From positions 1 through 11,871 of the forward strand of contig DATKRK010000407.1 of NCBI GenBank assembly GCA_035532215.1: a stretch of DNA of 11,871 nt, in the 5' to 3' direction. The translations under genes and the position numbers were made by a program. The stretch is from JAICIG01 sp035532215 (GTDB lineage Bacteria; Planctomycetota; Planctomycetia; Pirellulales; JAICIG01). The notes under the pieces were generated by a model, which saw nothing but the letters and a program-made list of their open reading frames with translations, searched no databases and had not been told where the DNA came from. The stretch's first letter is position 1, and every line of letters begins with the position of its first letter. Shown piece by piece: positions 1 to 7,117 of the stretch.

Positions 1-281
1 GCGTGCTGGCCGCCGAGGAAGTTCCCAAGTCGAAGAAGCTGCTGCGGCTGACGCTCAGCCTGGGCGGCGACGAACGGCGGAACGTGTTTGCCGGCATCAA
101 GAGCGCCTATGCACCCAAAAAGCTCGTCGGCCGGCTGGTGATCGTGGTGGCCAACCTGGCGCCGCGGCAGATGCAGTTCGGCGTGAGCGAAGGGATGGTC
201 GTCGCGGCCGGTCCCGGCGGCGAGGAGATCTTTTTGTTGAGTCCCGACTCCGGCGCCGTGCCGGGGCAGCGGATCCACTAA
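1..281 (+). CDS. metG: Methionyl-tRNA synthetase, C-terminal tRNA-binding domain (5' truncated by window edge)
   Basis: Reading from base 3 (bases 1-2 finish an interrupted codon), 92 residues are visible up to the TAA stop. They match the OB-fold tRNA-binding domain found at the C-terminus of many bacterial methionyl-tRNA synthetases: 'EVPKSKKLLRLTLSLGG', then 'RNVFAGIKSAY', 'LVGRLVIVVANLAPRQM', 'FGVSEGMVVAA' and 'IFLLSPDSGAVPGQRI'. In MetRS this domain dimerises the enzyme and adds non-specific tRNA affinity to the cytoplasmic charging of tRNA-Met. The catalytic Rossmann domain lies outside the window. The same fold occurs alone (CsaA, Arc1p-like) and in PheT, so a free-standing tRNA-binding protein is possible. 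The 'APRQMQFGVSEGM' and 'LLSPDSGA' segments favour MetRS. No clear terminator follows; the next gene begins 65 bases downstream. Confidence 0.85.
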   Translation, partial: VLAAEEVPKSKKLLRLTLSLGGDERRNVFAGIKSAYAPKKLVGRLVIVVANLAPRQMQFGVSEGMVVAAGPGGEEIFLLSPDSGAVPGQRIH

Positions 282-309
282 GCAGCGTTTGGCGGATTTG
301 CGAAAGAAA

Positions 310-339
310 TTGACAGGCGCCGATATTCAAGCCTACGCT
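310..339 (+). promoter_or_regulatory. Candidate promoter of the antitoxin gene (possible leaderless start)
   Basis: A perfect TTGACA -35 box lies at 310-315. TACGCT at 334-339 is the best -10 candidate, with an 18-base spacer, but it matches TATAAT at only three positions. Transcription would then begin near base 346, essentially at the ATG at 347. No Shine-Dalgarno sequence precedes that ATG, which fits a leaderless message. The -35 box is convincing; the -10 is weak. Confidence 0.35.
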
Positions 340-346
340 TAACAAT

Positions 347-610
347 ATGGAATCCGACTCGCTTGACATCTCCCTGTCTGGCAGATTGAAGTCTTTCGTC
401 GAGGCGCAGGCCGCCGCGGCAGGAAATTCCCCGGGCGATTATGTGCTGGCGCTGATCGATGCGGAGCGCCAACGCAAGGCTGAAGAACAGCTCGAAGTGG
501 CTTTGTTGGATGGAGTGAATTCGGGGCCGTCTATCCCAGTTAACGAAGAGTATTGGGAAAACGAGCGGCGATTGCTCGGCTTGCCGGTGCGTGCATCCAA
601 TCCGTCGTGA
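347..610 (+). CDS. ParD-like ribbon-helix-helix antitoxin, apparently without a toxin
   Basis: This encodes 87 residues. The N-terminus ('LDISLSGRLKSFVEAQAAAAG' region, residues 6-26, then 'SPGDYVLALIDAERQRKAEEQL') follows the ribbon-helix-helix layout of ParD/CopG-type antitoxins: one beta strand, then two helices that dimerise and bind DNA. The C-terminal 'LLDGVNSGPSIPVNEEYWENERR' region is the tail that in this family usually wraps the ParE toxin. Family members normally repress their own operon and neutralise a ParE RNase-fold or gyrase-poisoning toxin made from the next gene. Here no ParE-like frame follows: bases 611-743 hold only short frames without similarity. It may be an orphan antitoxin, a remnant, or a partner of a toxin elsewhere. 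The ATG at 347 is the only reasonable start and lacks a Shine-Dalgarno. Confidence 0.7.
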   Translation: MESDSLDISLSGRLKSFVEAQAAAAGNSPGDYVLALIDAERQRKAEEQLEVALLDGVNSGPSIPVNEEYWENERRLLGLPVRASNPS

Positions 611-743
611 CGCCGCTCTCGGTCAAACCGTTGGGAGTCATTACCGTTGTAGCGTTTCTTCGCTCGCTCTCGATTGCCGTCCAGCCGGCGAACTGCGCCA
701 AGAGCGGAAGTGAGCGCATGATTCTTTGCGAAGGGGTCTGCTG

Positions 744-1289
744 ATGGAGTCGTCGGCGGTTCAAAAGCGCGAGGAAGAGCGGCGACGCCTCGAGCTGTTG
801 CTGCGCAGCGCTCCGCGGAGCGTGCAGACCGCCAACAATCTTTTGCTGCTCGCCGCACTTTTCATGTTCGGTGACCGCATGTATTACGCATGGTCGCACC
901 ACCGTCCGCTCTGGATGGGACTGATTGCGGGCGGTTTTTGCGCGACGCTGGCATTTCGCGGCGGCATGGCGATTTTCCATAAGAAACGCTTTGCCTATTG
1001 GGGCGTGATCGCCGTTTCCGGCTTGGTGCTCCTCAGGGCGATGATTCACGTGCTCGCTGAAGGCTCGCGTTTTTTCTTCCAGCGAGCCGAAGTTCATGCG
1101 AGCGGCGTTTCGGCGGCGATCTATTGCTTTCTGTCCGCGGCGATTCTCCTGTATTTGTTGCGCCGGGACTCCCGAGAATACGTAGGAACCGTGACCGTCG
1201 AAACGAAGGTCGAAGTCGTCGACGAACAAGATCGCCCGCCGTCGTCTCCAAGCGATGGAGAAGCGATAAGGACTTTGCAAGACTCCTGA
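744..1289 (+). CDS. Hypothetical membrane protein with four predicted helices
   Basis: This encodes 181 residues and I recognise no family. The start is the ATG at 744 because AAGGGG at 731-736 lies 7 bases upstream; an in-frame TTG at 726 has no such support. The N-terminus is cytoplasmic-looking and charged (residues 8-26, 'KREEERRRLELLLRSAPR'). Hydrophobic segments follow at about 32-50, 56-72, 84-104 and 122-140. A soluble tail (141-181) is rich in Glu, Asp, Val and Thr. By the positive-inside rule, Arg/Lys clusters at 78-82 and 140-144 would be cytoplasmic. No catalytic motif is visible. The gene ends 10 bases from the stop of the convergent gene at 1300-2289, so the two transcripts probably overlap at their 3' ends. 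Confidence 0.7.
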   Translation: MESSAVQKREEERRRLELLLRSAPRSVQTANNLLLLAALFMFGDRMYYAWSHHRPLWMGLIAGGFCATLAFRGGMAIFHKKRFAYWGVIAVSGLVLLRAMIHVLAEGSRFFFQRAEVHASGVSAAIYCFLSAAILLYLLRRDSREYVGTVTVETKVEVVDEQDRPPSSPSDGEAIRTLQDS

Positions 1290-1299
1290 GCGCCGGCGG

Positions 1300-2289
1300 T
1301 CAGTTGGTCTCGCGTTCGCATTCGTCGTCCGGGATCGTCTCCCAGCGCGGCGAATCGTCATGCTCCGGCGCGTCGGGCAGACTGGCGAAACTGGCGGCGG
1401 CCAGCGACTCGCGCGAACGGCGCAACAAGGCTCGATAGCGGCTGCGCTGCCCGCTGGCCACCCACAGCAGAAACACGTTGCCGCCCAGCGACGCGAAGAG
1501 TCCGACCAGCGTCGTCGAGTTTGCTTTCAGTGCGGTCGGCTCGGCGCTGGCCGGCGCGGAATCCGACGGCGATTGCAACTCGTCGTCCTTGGCGGCGTGC
1601 TCCTTCTCGACGGTTGCCGGCGCTTTCGCGGCCGCTTTGACCGACGGATGCAGTGAATCTTGTTCGCCCGCCTCTGGTTCCTCGGCCGAGAACAAAGGCC
1701 CCGACTCAAAAATCGACTTCTTCGGCGCCTGTTTGACAGGCTCGTTCCGTGGCGGGTCTTCTGGCGGCGGCTCGACGGGCGGTTTGCCGGCACGGTGCGA
1801 TTCGAAAGCATCGGGTTGTTCCTCGGTTTGGGCTACGTCGTCGGCGTCGGGAGGCAGCCGAGGTTGTTCTAACGCCGGCCCGGCGATCATGGGCGGATTC
1901 AGCACCGGACCGGGCAAAGGAATGCCGGCCTGCTCGTAGTTCGAGGGATAGGGGCTTTCGAGCGGCATCGTCCATTTCGCAGCAGCGTCGCCCGCCACCG
2001 AAGTTTCGTCCTCGACCTCGGAAATCTTCGCCGGCGGCTCTTCATCGGTTTCCGCCGGCAGCGGTTCGCCGTGATGCGGCAGTTGCTCCTCGCCGACCAC
2101 GATGCGATAGCGGCGGATGTTCTGCGCGCCGGCCGGCAAGGCGCTCGACAGGTCTTCGCCCCGCTTGAGAGCCTCGAGCATCTGCGGCTCGATCTGAATC
2201 ACGTATTCGATTCCGCCGCCGGCGATCGGCTGCCAGCCGTAATCGACGCCCAGCGCCACGGCCGAAAGACAAACCAGCAAACCCGTCAT
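1300..2289 (-). CDS. Secreted or membrane-anchored proline/glutamate-rich hypothetical protein ('YGWQP' domain)
   Basis: This encodes 329 residues. The start is the ATG at 2289, chosen because GGGAG sits 7 bases upstream and the protein then opens with a short signal-like hydrophobic segment ('MTGLLVCLSAVALG'). An upstream extension to 2361 is open but unsupported. Residues about 16-75 form the only folded-looking part ('YGWQPIAGGGIEYVIQIEP', 'MLEALKRGEDL', 'IRRYRIVVGEEQLP'). I have the impression of this as a recurrent planctomycete N-terminal module of unknown function. Residues 80-255 are a low-complexity Pro/Glu/Ala region, probably disordered. A single hydrophobic helix follows at about 260-280, then a basic segment ('RSRYRALLRRSRE') and an acidic tail that would be cytoplasmic. 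It is transcribed divergently from the sigma factor gene, so the two may share control. Function unknown. Confidence 0.75.
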   Translation of the reverse strand: MTGLLVCLSAVALGVDYGWQPIAGGGIEYVIQIEPQMLEALKRGEDLSSALPAGAQNIRRYRIVVGEEQLPHHGEPLPAETDEEPPAKISEVEDETSVAGDAAAKWTMPLESPYPSNYEQAGIPLPGPVLNPPMIAGPALEQPRLPPDADDVAQTEEQPDAFESHRAGKPPVEPPPEDPPRNEPVKQAPKKSIFESGPLFSAEEPEAGEQDSLHPSVKAAAKAPATVEKEHAAKDDELQSPSDSAPASAEPTALKANSTTLVGLFASLGGNVFLLWVASGQRSRYRALLRRSRESLAAASFASLPDAPEHDDSPRWETIPDDECERETN

Positions 2290-2414
2290 GGCGAAGCTCC
2301 CGCAACTTGCGACCCGATGTCCCCCCGGGTCATCGTAGCCCGTTGCGGCCGGGCGATTCAAGCAGGTCTAAAAAAGGCTTGTTCGCATGTCGCAAATTGG
2401 CAGAACCGTGCGAC

Positions 2415-2448
2415 TATATAGCGATGGGCCTGCTTGAGGAGCCCATCG
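2415..2448 (+). promoter_or_regulatory. TATATA plus 8-bp inverted repeat upstream of the sigma factor gene
   Basis: TATATA at 2415-2420 is followed at once by a perfect 8-base inverted repeat, CGATGGGC (2422-2429) and GCCCATCG (2441-2448), with an 11-base loop. If TATATA is a -10 box, transcription would start inside the repeat. It would then be an operator-like palindrome rather than an RNA hairpin. No good -35 lies 17 bases upstream; TTGGCA at 2397-2402 is only 12 bases away. The sigma factor ATG lies 25 bases after the repeat. Confidence 0.35.
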
Positions 2449-2473
2449 AACGACGAACCAGGAAAGAACCGCC

Positions 2474-3022
2474 ATGCCCAGCGACCAGGAAGTCATTGCC
2501 CAGGTGCTCGCCGGCCAGACCAATGCGTACGCGGAGCTCGTTTCGCGTTACGAGCGTCTGGCGCGGGCCGCAGCGATTCGAATCGTCCGCGACGGCCACG
2601 CCGCGGACGACGTCGCTCAAGAAGCCTTTGTCGCGGCCTACAAGAGTCTTTCCTCATTGCGTGATCGGTCGAATTTTTCAGCCTGGCTGCTGGGGATCGT
2701 GCGCCGTCGCGCGGCGACCGCCGTCAAGCTTGATCGTCGCAGACCGTCGATCGGCGGCGACCTGGACGCTCACGCCGCCCCGCCCGGCGCCCATCCGTCC
2801 GCGGAATCGCTTGAGTTGCTCGAATTCGTCGAGCAACTGCCCGACCAGGAACGCGTCGTCATCGGCTTGAAGCATTTCGAAGGCCGTTCGGTGCAGGAGA
2901 TCGCCGAGATCACCGGCCGACCGGTTGGAACGGTCACCAAACAACTGTCCCGCGCACGCCAGCGACTGCACGACTGGCTGACCCAGGAGCACTGCGAACA
3001 TGAACGCATTCAACGATCTTGA
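2474..3022 (+). CDS. ECF-type RNA polymerase sigma factor (sigma-70 family)
   Basis: This encodes 182 residues, the usual length for an extracytoplasmic-function sigma factor. Region 2 covers about residues 12-85, with the region 2.2 core 'DDVAQEAFVAAYKSL' at 45-59 that contacts the polymerase beta' subunit. A basic segment 'RRRAATAVKLDRRR' lies at 77-90. Region 4 spans about 113-172, including 'LPDQERVVIGLKHFEG' and a helix-turn-helix 'SVQEIAEITGRPVGTVTKQLSRARQRL' (139-165) that would recognise the -35 element. The spacer between them (91-112) is Pro/Ala-rich. The ATG at 2474 has AGGAAAG seven bases upstream. The gene overlaps the next by 23 bases, the arrangement expected for a sigma factor and its regulator. 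It would direct a small regulon in response to a signal sensed by the downstream membrane protein. No carboxy-terminal extension is present. Confidence 0.93.
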   Translation: MPSDQEVIAQVLAGQTNAYAELVSRYERLARAAAIRIVRDGHAADDVAQEAFVAAYKSLSSLRDRSNFSAWLLGIVRRRAATAVKLDRRRPSIGGDLDAHAAPPGAHPSAESLELLEFVEQLPDQERVVIGLKHFEGRSVQEIAEITGRPVGTVTKQLSRARQRLHDWLTQEHCEHERIQRS

Positions 3023-4655
3023 CGAGCGTCTGGACCAACTGGGTCGCGAACTGGCCGGCCGGCCCTCGTTCGCCGACGACGTGATGGCGAAGATTGCCGA
3101 GAGCAACGTCGACCTGCCGCCACGCCGAAGCTGGCTGCGCGCTGCGGGGGTTTTGGCTCTCGCCGCCAGCCTGCTCGTCGCCGCCGCGGTCTGGCTCTCG
3201 CCGTCGCGGTCGCTGTACGCCCAGGCGATCGCCGCCTTGGAGAAGGCGAAAACCATCCACGTCAGCGGTTGGACTTCCAGTCCATTTCGCAAATGGCCGC
3301 TGGAGGACCCGTCCAAGGAACAAGCTTCCGGCAAAGTTCCCCTCGACGCCTGGTATTGGAACGGCGACGATCGCCGCCCGCGGTGCTACGAAAAGTTCGG
3401 TCCCGTGACGCTGATCCGCGACGGCGCCGAGCTGCGTGAGTATCAAAGCGACGTTGATCTGCTGTTCATTTCCGAGGGTTTGCCGAAGAATTACGTCGAG
3501 CGCTTCTCGTCGCTGGCTGCCATGCTGGAGGCGTTGCAAAAAGAAGGGGAAACCGCCGAAGACCTGGGGACGAAAACTGCCGACGGCAAGACGGTCCGCG
3601 GTCTCAAACTCGTTCGGCACGGCGGAGTCGAAGAGTACTGGTTCGACGTCAAGACGAACCTGCCGACGCAATACTCGCGAACGCACGCCGACAAGGACGA
3701 GCGGGCGGTCGATTTCGAATTGCACTTTTCCTATGACGTGGCCGTGCCCGCCGCCGTCGTTTCCTACCAGCCGCCGCAGGCCAAGCACGTTCGCTACGGC
3801 GGCAAGCAGGACGACGTTCAGATCGTCTGGAAGCAGCACGTCCAGGAAGTCGGCCGGAGGATGCAGAGCGAACGCAAGAGCGAAGCCATCGCGATCCTGC
3901 CGCGAGCCGACGGGCAGACGTTCTCGTTGCAATACCAACTGCAGACGCCGGATGAAAAGTATTGGGTCGTGCCGCTAGACATCAATCAATACATCCCAAT
4001 GTCGGTTAAATACTTCGTCGAGCAGCGGGCATCGAATGCCGACGGCGAGCGGGCCCTCGAAACATGGCGAGCGCCCAAGGAATTGCTGGAAATCGAATTC
4101 CCGCGGGCCGACCTGGTCTGCGACAAGGAGACTCCCTGGCGGCAGTGGGTCGGTTTCGCTCTGAACTCGATCGGCCTGGAGTTCGTCGACGTCACGGAAC
4201 AACGGACCTACTGGATTGCCGAGCACGACGGCAGAAAACTTAAGCCTTACCAGCAAGTCAATCCGCCCGTGCCGTACATCGTCAAGGGAGGCAAGGAACA
4301 AAAAGGGCTGGTCAAGCCGGGCGTCGGGTATTGGCTCCGGCCGGCGACGATGCACGAACTGCTCACAGAGCTCACCCGGCGGCAGAACGAAGATTTACGC
4401 GGCCGTGGGCCGATCGTCGTCGACCAGACGGGCCTTCCGCGCGAGCCGCAACGGGATCCGTCGAAGTATTCCACGTGGGAGCAATACCGCAAGGCGGTCG
4501 ACTACGACCGATATCTAGTGGCGACCGACTCCCCCTGGTTCGTCGGCGAAAAGTCGCAAGCGATGGCCCGCGAGTGGTACGAGAAGGAATTCGGCGTAAC
4601 GTTCAAGGAGGAGCAACGAGAGCTGGTCATGCACGTGATTCGACGCAAGCCGTAG
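3000..4655 (+). CDS. Membrane-anchored probable ECF sigma regulator with large extracytoplasmic domain
   Basis: This encodes 551 residues. A short cytoplasmic head (1-45, 'LDERLDQLGRELAGRPSFADDVMAKI') precedes one transmembrane helix (about 47-67) and an extracytoplasmic part of roughly 480 residues. The start of that part ('YAQAIAALEKAKTIHVSGW', 73-91) resembles LolA/RseB-type lipoprotein-binding folds that sense envelope state. The C-terminal half shows 'LEFVDVTEQRTYWIAEHDGRK' (about 393-413), 'PATMHELLTELTR', 'GPIVVDQTGL' (470-479) and a final 'FGVTFKEEQRELVMHVIRRKP'. These resemble blocks of DUF3738/TIGR03435 proteins (compare 'RPVVDKTGL' there). AGGAG at 2985-2989 serves the ATG at 3000, inside the sigma gene. 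The overlap implies coupled translation and an anti-sigma or sensor role. The head lacks the HxxxCxxC of zinc-binding anti-sigma domains, so the role is inferred from position and topology. Confidence 0.8.
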   Translation: MNAFNDLDERLDQLGRELAGRPSFADDVMAKIAESNVDLPPRRSWLRAAGVLALAASLLVAAAVWLSPSRSLYAQAIAALEKAKTIHVSGWTSSPFRKWPLEDPSKEQASGKVPLDAWYWNGDDRRPRCYEKFGPVTLIRDGAELREYQSDVDLLFISEGLPKNYVERFSSLAAMLEALQKEGETAEDLGTKTADGKTVRGLKLVRHGGVEEYWFDVKTNLPTQYSRTHADKDERAVDFELHFSYDVAVPAAVVSYQPPQAKHVRYGGKQDDVQIVWKQHVQEVGRRMQSERKSEAIAILPRADGQTFSLQYQLQTPDEKYWVVPLDINQYIPMSVKYFVEQRASNADGERALETWRAPKELLEIEFPRADLVCDKETPWRQWVGFALNSIGLEFVDVTEQRTYWIAEHDGRKLKPYQQVNPPVPYIVKGGKEQKGLVKPGVGYWLRPATMHELLTELTRRQNEDLRGRGPIVVDQTGLPREPQRDPSKYSTWEQYRKAVDYDRYLVATDSPWFVGEKSQAMAREWYEKEFGVTFKEEQRELVMHVIRRKP

Positions 4656-4712
4656 GCGGCCGTTTTCTCTCGCAGCGGCGCTACGCACTCTGACGCGGGA
4701 CGAACGGCCATG

Positions 4713-5540
4713 TTACCGCACGCGTTCGGCGATGCCCAACACGGGCGTCGCGATCGGCAAGCGCGAGGCGGGAAACCAGTGTTCGACCACAAACCGGCGG
4801 CCGACGGCGGTCCAGCGCTCGGTGCGATCGTCGTCGAAGACGAGCACCGGCGAACCGTCTTGCATCCGAGCCTTGCCGGCGGAACTTCGTTGTGGCTCGG
4901 AGACCGAGGCCGTCCCGTCCTCGCGGACGATGCAGACCTCGACGCTGCCGTCGGCAAACTCGACACTCCACTTGCCGAGAGGCAGACCGGCGTCGGGCGC
5001 CGGCGGCGGCGCAGGGCCGGCGTCGGCGCCTTCGATCTCGGCTCGCGAGAATTCGGCGCTCCAAAGGGTCGTGGTCGCTCGCGCCTCGTCAGAAAAACCG
5101 GGAAAGCAGCCGATGGCGACCTTGACGGCCTGCCAATCGTCCGCCGGAAGCATCACGCCAAACGTCGCCGAAGCCCCGGGCGTCAGTTCGAGATCCCCCA
5201 GCCCGAAGCCGCAATCCCTCATCAGGCGAGGCCGCCAGCGGCCGTCGCGCTTGAGTTCAATCTGGCAAAGCGGCGATATTTGCCCTGCCGCCAGCGGCGG
5301 GTCGAAGGAGTCGGGCGCGTACCCTGTGTAGAGCAGCGATGCACTGTTCGGGTTCGAGACCTCGAACGTGAGAGACAAGCACTTCTGCCCGCCGAACGTC
5401 GTGGCGTTTGCCGCACGAAGGACGATCTGCGGCGGCTTCACCCGGGCAGGCTCGGCCGCCGGCTCGTCCGCTACGGTAAGAGGGGGCAGGCAAAAAACCG
5501 TCGCAACGAAAAACGCGAAGCGATAGATGGCTCGGCGCAT
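4713..5540 (-). CDS. Secreted two-domain hypothetical protein
   Basis: This encodes 275 residues. The start is the ATG at 5540, preceded by AAGGAG seven bases away; the frame is open to 5579 but without support. A clear signal peptide (residues 1-25, 'MRRAIYRFAFFVATVFCLPP', then 'LTVA') would be cut before 'DEPAAEP'. Residues about 35-165 look like a beta-sandwich ('CLSLTFEVSNPNSASLLYTGY', 'LTPGASATFGVMLP'), perhaps Ig-like. A Pro/Ala linker (about 170-182) leads to a C-terminal beta-rich domain from 'GKWSVEFADGSVEVC' through 'ASVSEPQRSS' to 'RTERWTAVGRRFVVEHWFP'. That module appears familiar from planctomycete secreted proteins, but I cannot name it. It converges on the sigma regulator gene (57 bases apart) and is divergent from the MFS gene. 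No enzyme motif is seen. Confidence 0.75.
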   Translation of the reverse strand: MRRAIYRFAFFVATVFCLPPLTVADEPAAEPARVKPPQIVLRAANATTFGGQKCLSLTFEVSNPNSASLLYTGYAPDSFDPPLAAGQISPLCQIELKRDGRWRPRLMRDCGFGLGDLELTPGASATFGVMLPADDWQAVKVAIGCFPGFSDEARATTTLWSAEFSRAEIEGADAGPAPPPAPDAGLPLGKWSVEFADGSVEVCIVREDGTASVSEPQRSSAGKARMQDGSPVLVFDDDRTERWTAVGRRFVVEHWFPASRLPIATPVLGIAERVR

Positions 5541-5691
5541 GTGATGGCTCCTTGGGGTTTTGCGAACAGGCGGCATCATCGCTTGAGACGAAGCAACCCG
5601 AGAAAAAGTTTCCGCGATTTGCCGAATTCAATGGGTCTTTCCACCCTGTTGCCATGATTGAGGCTCCCGCGAACGCCGCCAGCCCTCTAGA

Positions 5692-5760
5692 ATGCCATCG
5701 CGACAGTACGCTCAATCCCCGGTCCAAGGCGGGGTCGACGAACCAAGTTTCCGATGGCAT
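5692..5760 (+). repeat. 9-bp inverted repeat ending in the MFS start codon
   Basis: ATGCCATCG at 5692-5700 and CGATGGCAT at 5752-5760 are exact reverse complements. A CCCCG/CGGGG hairpin (5717-5721 with 5730-5734) lies between them. The right arm includes the first two bases of the ATG at 5759. In RNA this could fold into a branched leader masking the start. A 9-base match at this spacing is expected a few times by chance in a window of this size, so its position is the only special point. Confidence 0.3.
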
Positions 5761-7117
5761 GACCAACTCCTCCGACGACGCTCCCGCCGCCGCCCCTTCG
5801 CCCCCTCGCCTGCCCGAGGAGCTGAATCCCTATCGCCCGCCCGACGACGCCCCCGCCGCCGAAACGCCGAGCAGCGCCCGCCTGCCCCGCAACGTCTGGC
5901 TGTTGGGGTTCACGAGCCTGCTGAACGACACGGCCAGCGAGATGATCGCTCCCTTGATGCCGCAGTTCATCATCGAGGTGCTGGGCGGCAACAAGGCGTA
6001 TGTGGGCTTGATCGAAGGGGCGGCCGATTCGATCTCCAGCGTAATCAAACTTTTTTCGGGCGGCTGGTCCGATTGGGTCGGCCGCCGCAAGGGGCTGGTC
6101 GTGTTCGGGTATGCGATAGCGGCCCTGTCGCGGCCGCTGTTGGCCTTCGCCGCCGTGCCGTGGCACGCGCTGGCCGTGCGGCTGGGCGACCGCTTCGGCA
6201 AAGGCGTCCGCACGGCGCCGCGCGACGCGATGATCGTCGATTCGACCGATAAATCGATCCGCGGCCGGGCCTTCGGCTTTCACCGGGCGATGGACCATGT
6301 CGGCGCCGCCATCGGACCGCTGTTGGCCACCGTCTTTTTGTGGTGGCATTCCGCCGGCGGCAGCGCGACCGGCAGCACAATGTCCGAACATGCGGTCGGC
6401 GTCGTGACCGAGCACGTCGGCTGGGACAGCCAGCACCTGCGGCTGCTGTTTCTGCTGACCTTGATCCCCGGCCTGCTGGTCGTTGCGCTCGCGGCGCTGG
6501 GTTTGAAAGAGCAGCCCCAGCACGTGCCGGCTGGGCGGCGGCTCGATCTGAGCTTGAGACAGTACCCCCGCAGCTTCAAGGTCTACTTGTTCGCGCTGTT
6601 GATCTTTACGCTGGGCAATTCGAGCGACATGTTCTTGCTGGTCCGGGCCAAGGAGCTCGGCGTCGATACGCGCTTGCTGCCGATGCTCTGGCTCGTGTTC
6701 CATGTTGCCAAGAGCGTCGGCAACGTGCTGGGCGGCCGGGCCGTTGACCGCTTCGGCCCGCGGCGGCTGCTGTTGGCGGGCTGGCTGTGGTACGCCGTCG
6801 TGTATCTGGCCTTTGCATACGCGACCGCAGCCTGGCAGATTTGGGTCCTGTTTCTGCTCTACGCCGTATACTATGCACTGGCCGAGCCGAGCGAAAAAAC
6901 GATGGTCTCGCACCTCGTCGGTTCCGAGCGGGCCGGCCTGGCCTACGGCTGGTTCAACCTGCTGATCGGCATCGGCGCCCTGCCCGCCAGCTTGATCTTT
7001 GGCTTGATTTACGAGCGAGTGGGCGGCGTGGCGGCGTTCGGGCTGGGGGCGGCGCTGGCGCTGGCGTCGATGCTGGTGTTGTTGTTCGTGGAAGAGCGAG
7101 CGGGGAGTTGGGAGTAG
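5759..7117 (+). CDS. Major facilitator superfamily transporter
   Basis: This encodes 452 residues from the ATG at 5759. The frame is open back to 5552, with another ATG at 5654, and no start has a good Shine-Dalgarno. I chose 5759 because the extra upstream residues look non-coding. A Pro/Ala-rich cytoplasmic tail (1-43) is followed by twelve predicted helices from 'NVWLLGFTSLLNDTASEMIAP' (45-65). The MFS motif A 'GGWSDWVGRRKG' is at 101-112, with its echo in the second half 'GGRAVDRFGPRR' (325-336). 'DRFGKGVRTAPRDAMI' (144-159) and 'GRAFGFHRAMDHVGAAIGP' (169-187) mark a bacterial drug-efflux-like MFS subfamily. The substrate cannot be read from the sequence. The loop at 197-222 (Gly/Ser/Thr-rich) looks longer than usual for this position. 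A gene relic on the opposite strand abuts the stop codon. Confidence 0.88.
   Translation: MTNSSDDAPAAAPSPPRLPEELNPYRPPDDAPAAETPSSARLPRNVWLLGFTSLLNDTASEMIAPLMPQFIIEVLGGNKAYVGLIEGAADSISSVIKLFSGGWSDWVGRRKGLVVFGYAIAALSRPLLAFAAVPWHALAVRLGDRFGKGVRTAPRDAMIVDSTDKSIRGRAFGFHRAMDHVGAAIGPLLATVFLWWHSAGGSATGSTMSEHAVGVVTEHVGWDSQHLRLLFLLTLIPGLLVVALAALGLKEQPQHVPAGRRLDLSLRQYPRSFKVYLFALLIFTLGNSSDMFLLVRAKELGVDTRLLPMLWLVFHVAKSVGNVLGGRAVDRFGPRRLLLAGWLWYAVVYLAFAYATAAWQIWVLFLLYAVYYALAEPSEKTMVSHLVGSERAGLAYGWFNLLIGIGALPASLIFGLIYERVGGVAAFGLGAALALASMLVLLFVEERAGSWE

Noticed and set aside
553..744. Small frame after the antitoxin as a possible ParE toxin
   Set aside because: The 63 residues show no ParE pattern, and the frame starts inside the antitoxin gene without a ribosome site.
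2934..3938. 334-codon open frame antisense to the sigma regulator gene
   Set aside because: It shows no family similarity and overlaps a strongly supported gene on the other strand.
4656..4712. Bidirectional terminator between convergent genes
   Set aside because: GGCCGTT (4658-4664) and AACGGCC (4703-4709) could pair, but the loop is 38 bases and no clear U-run follows the hairpin in either direction.
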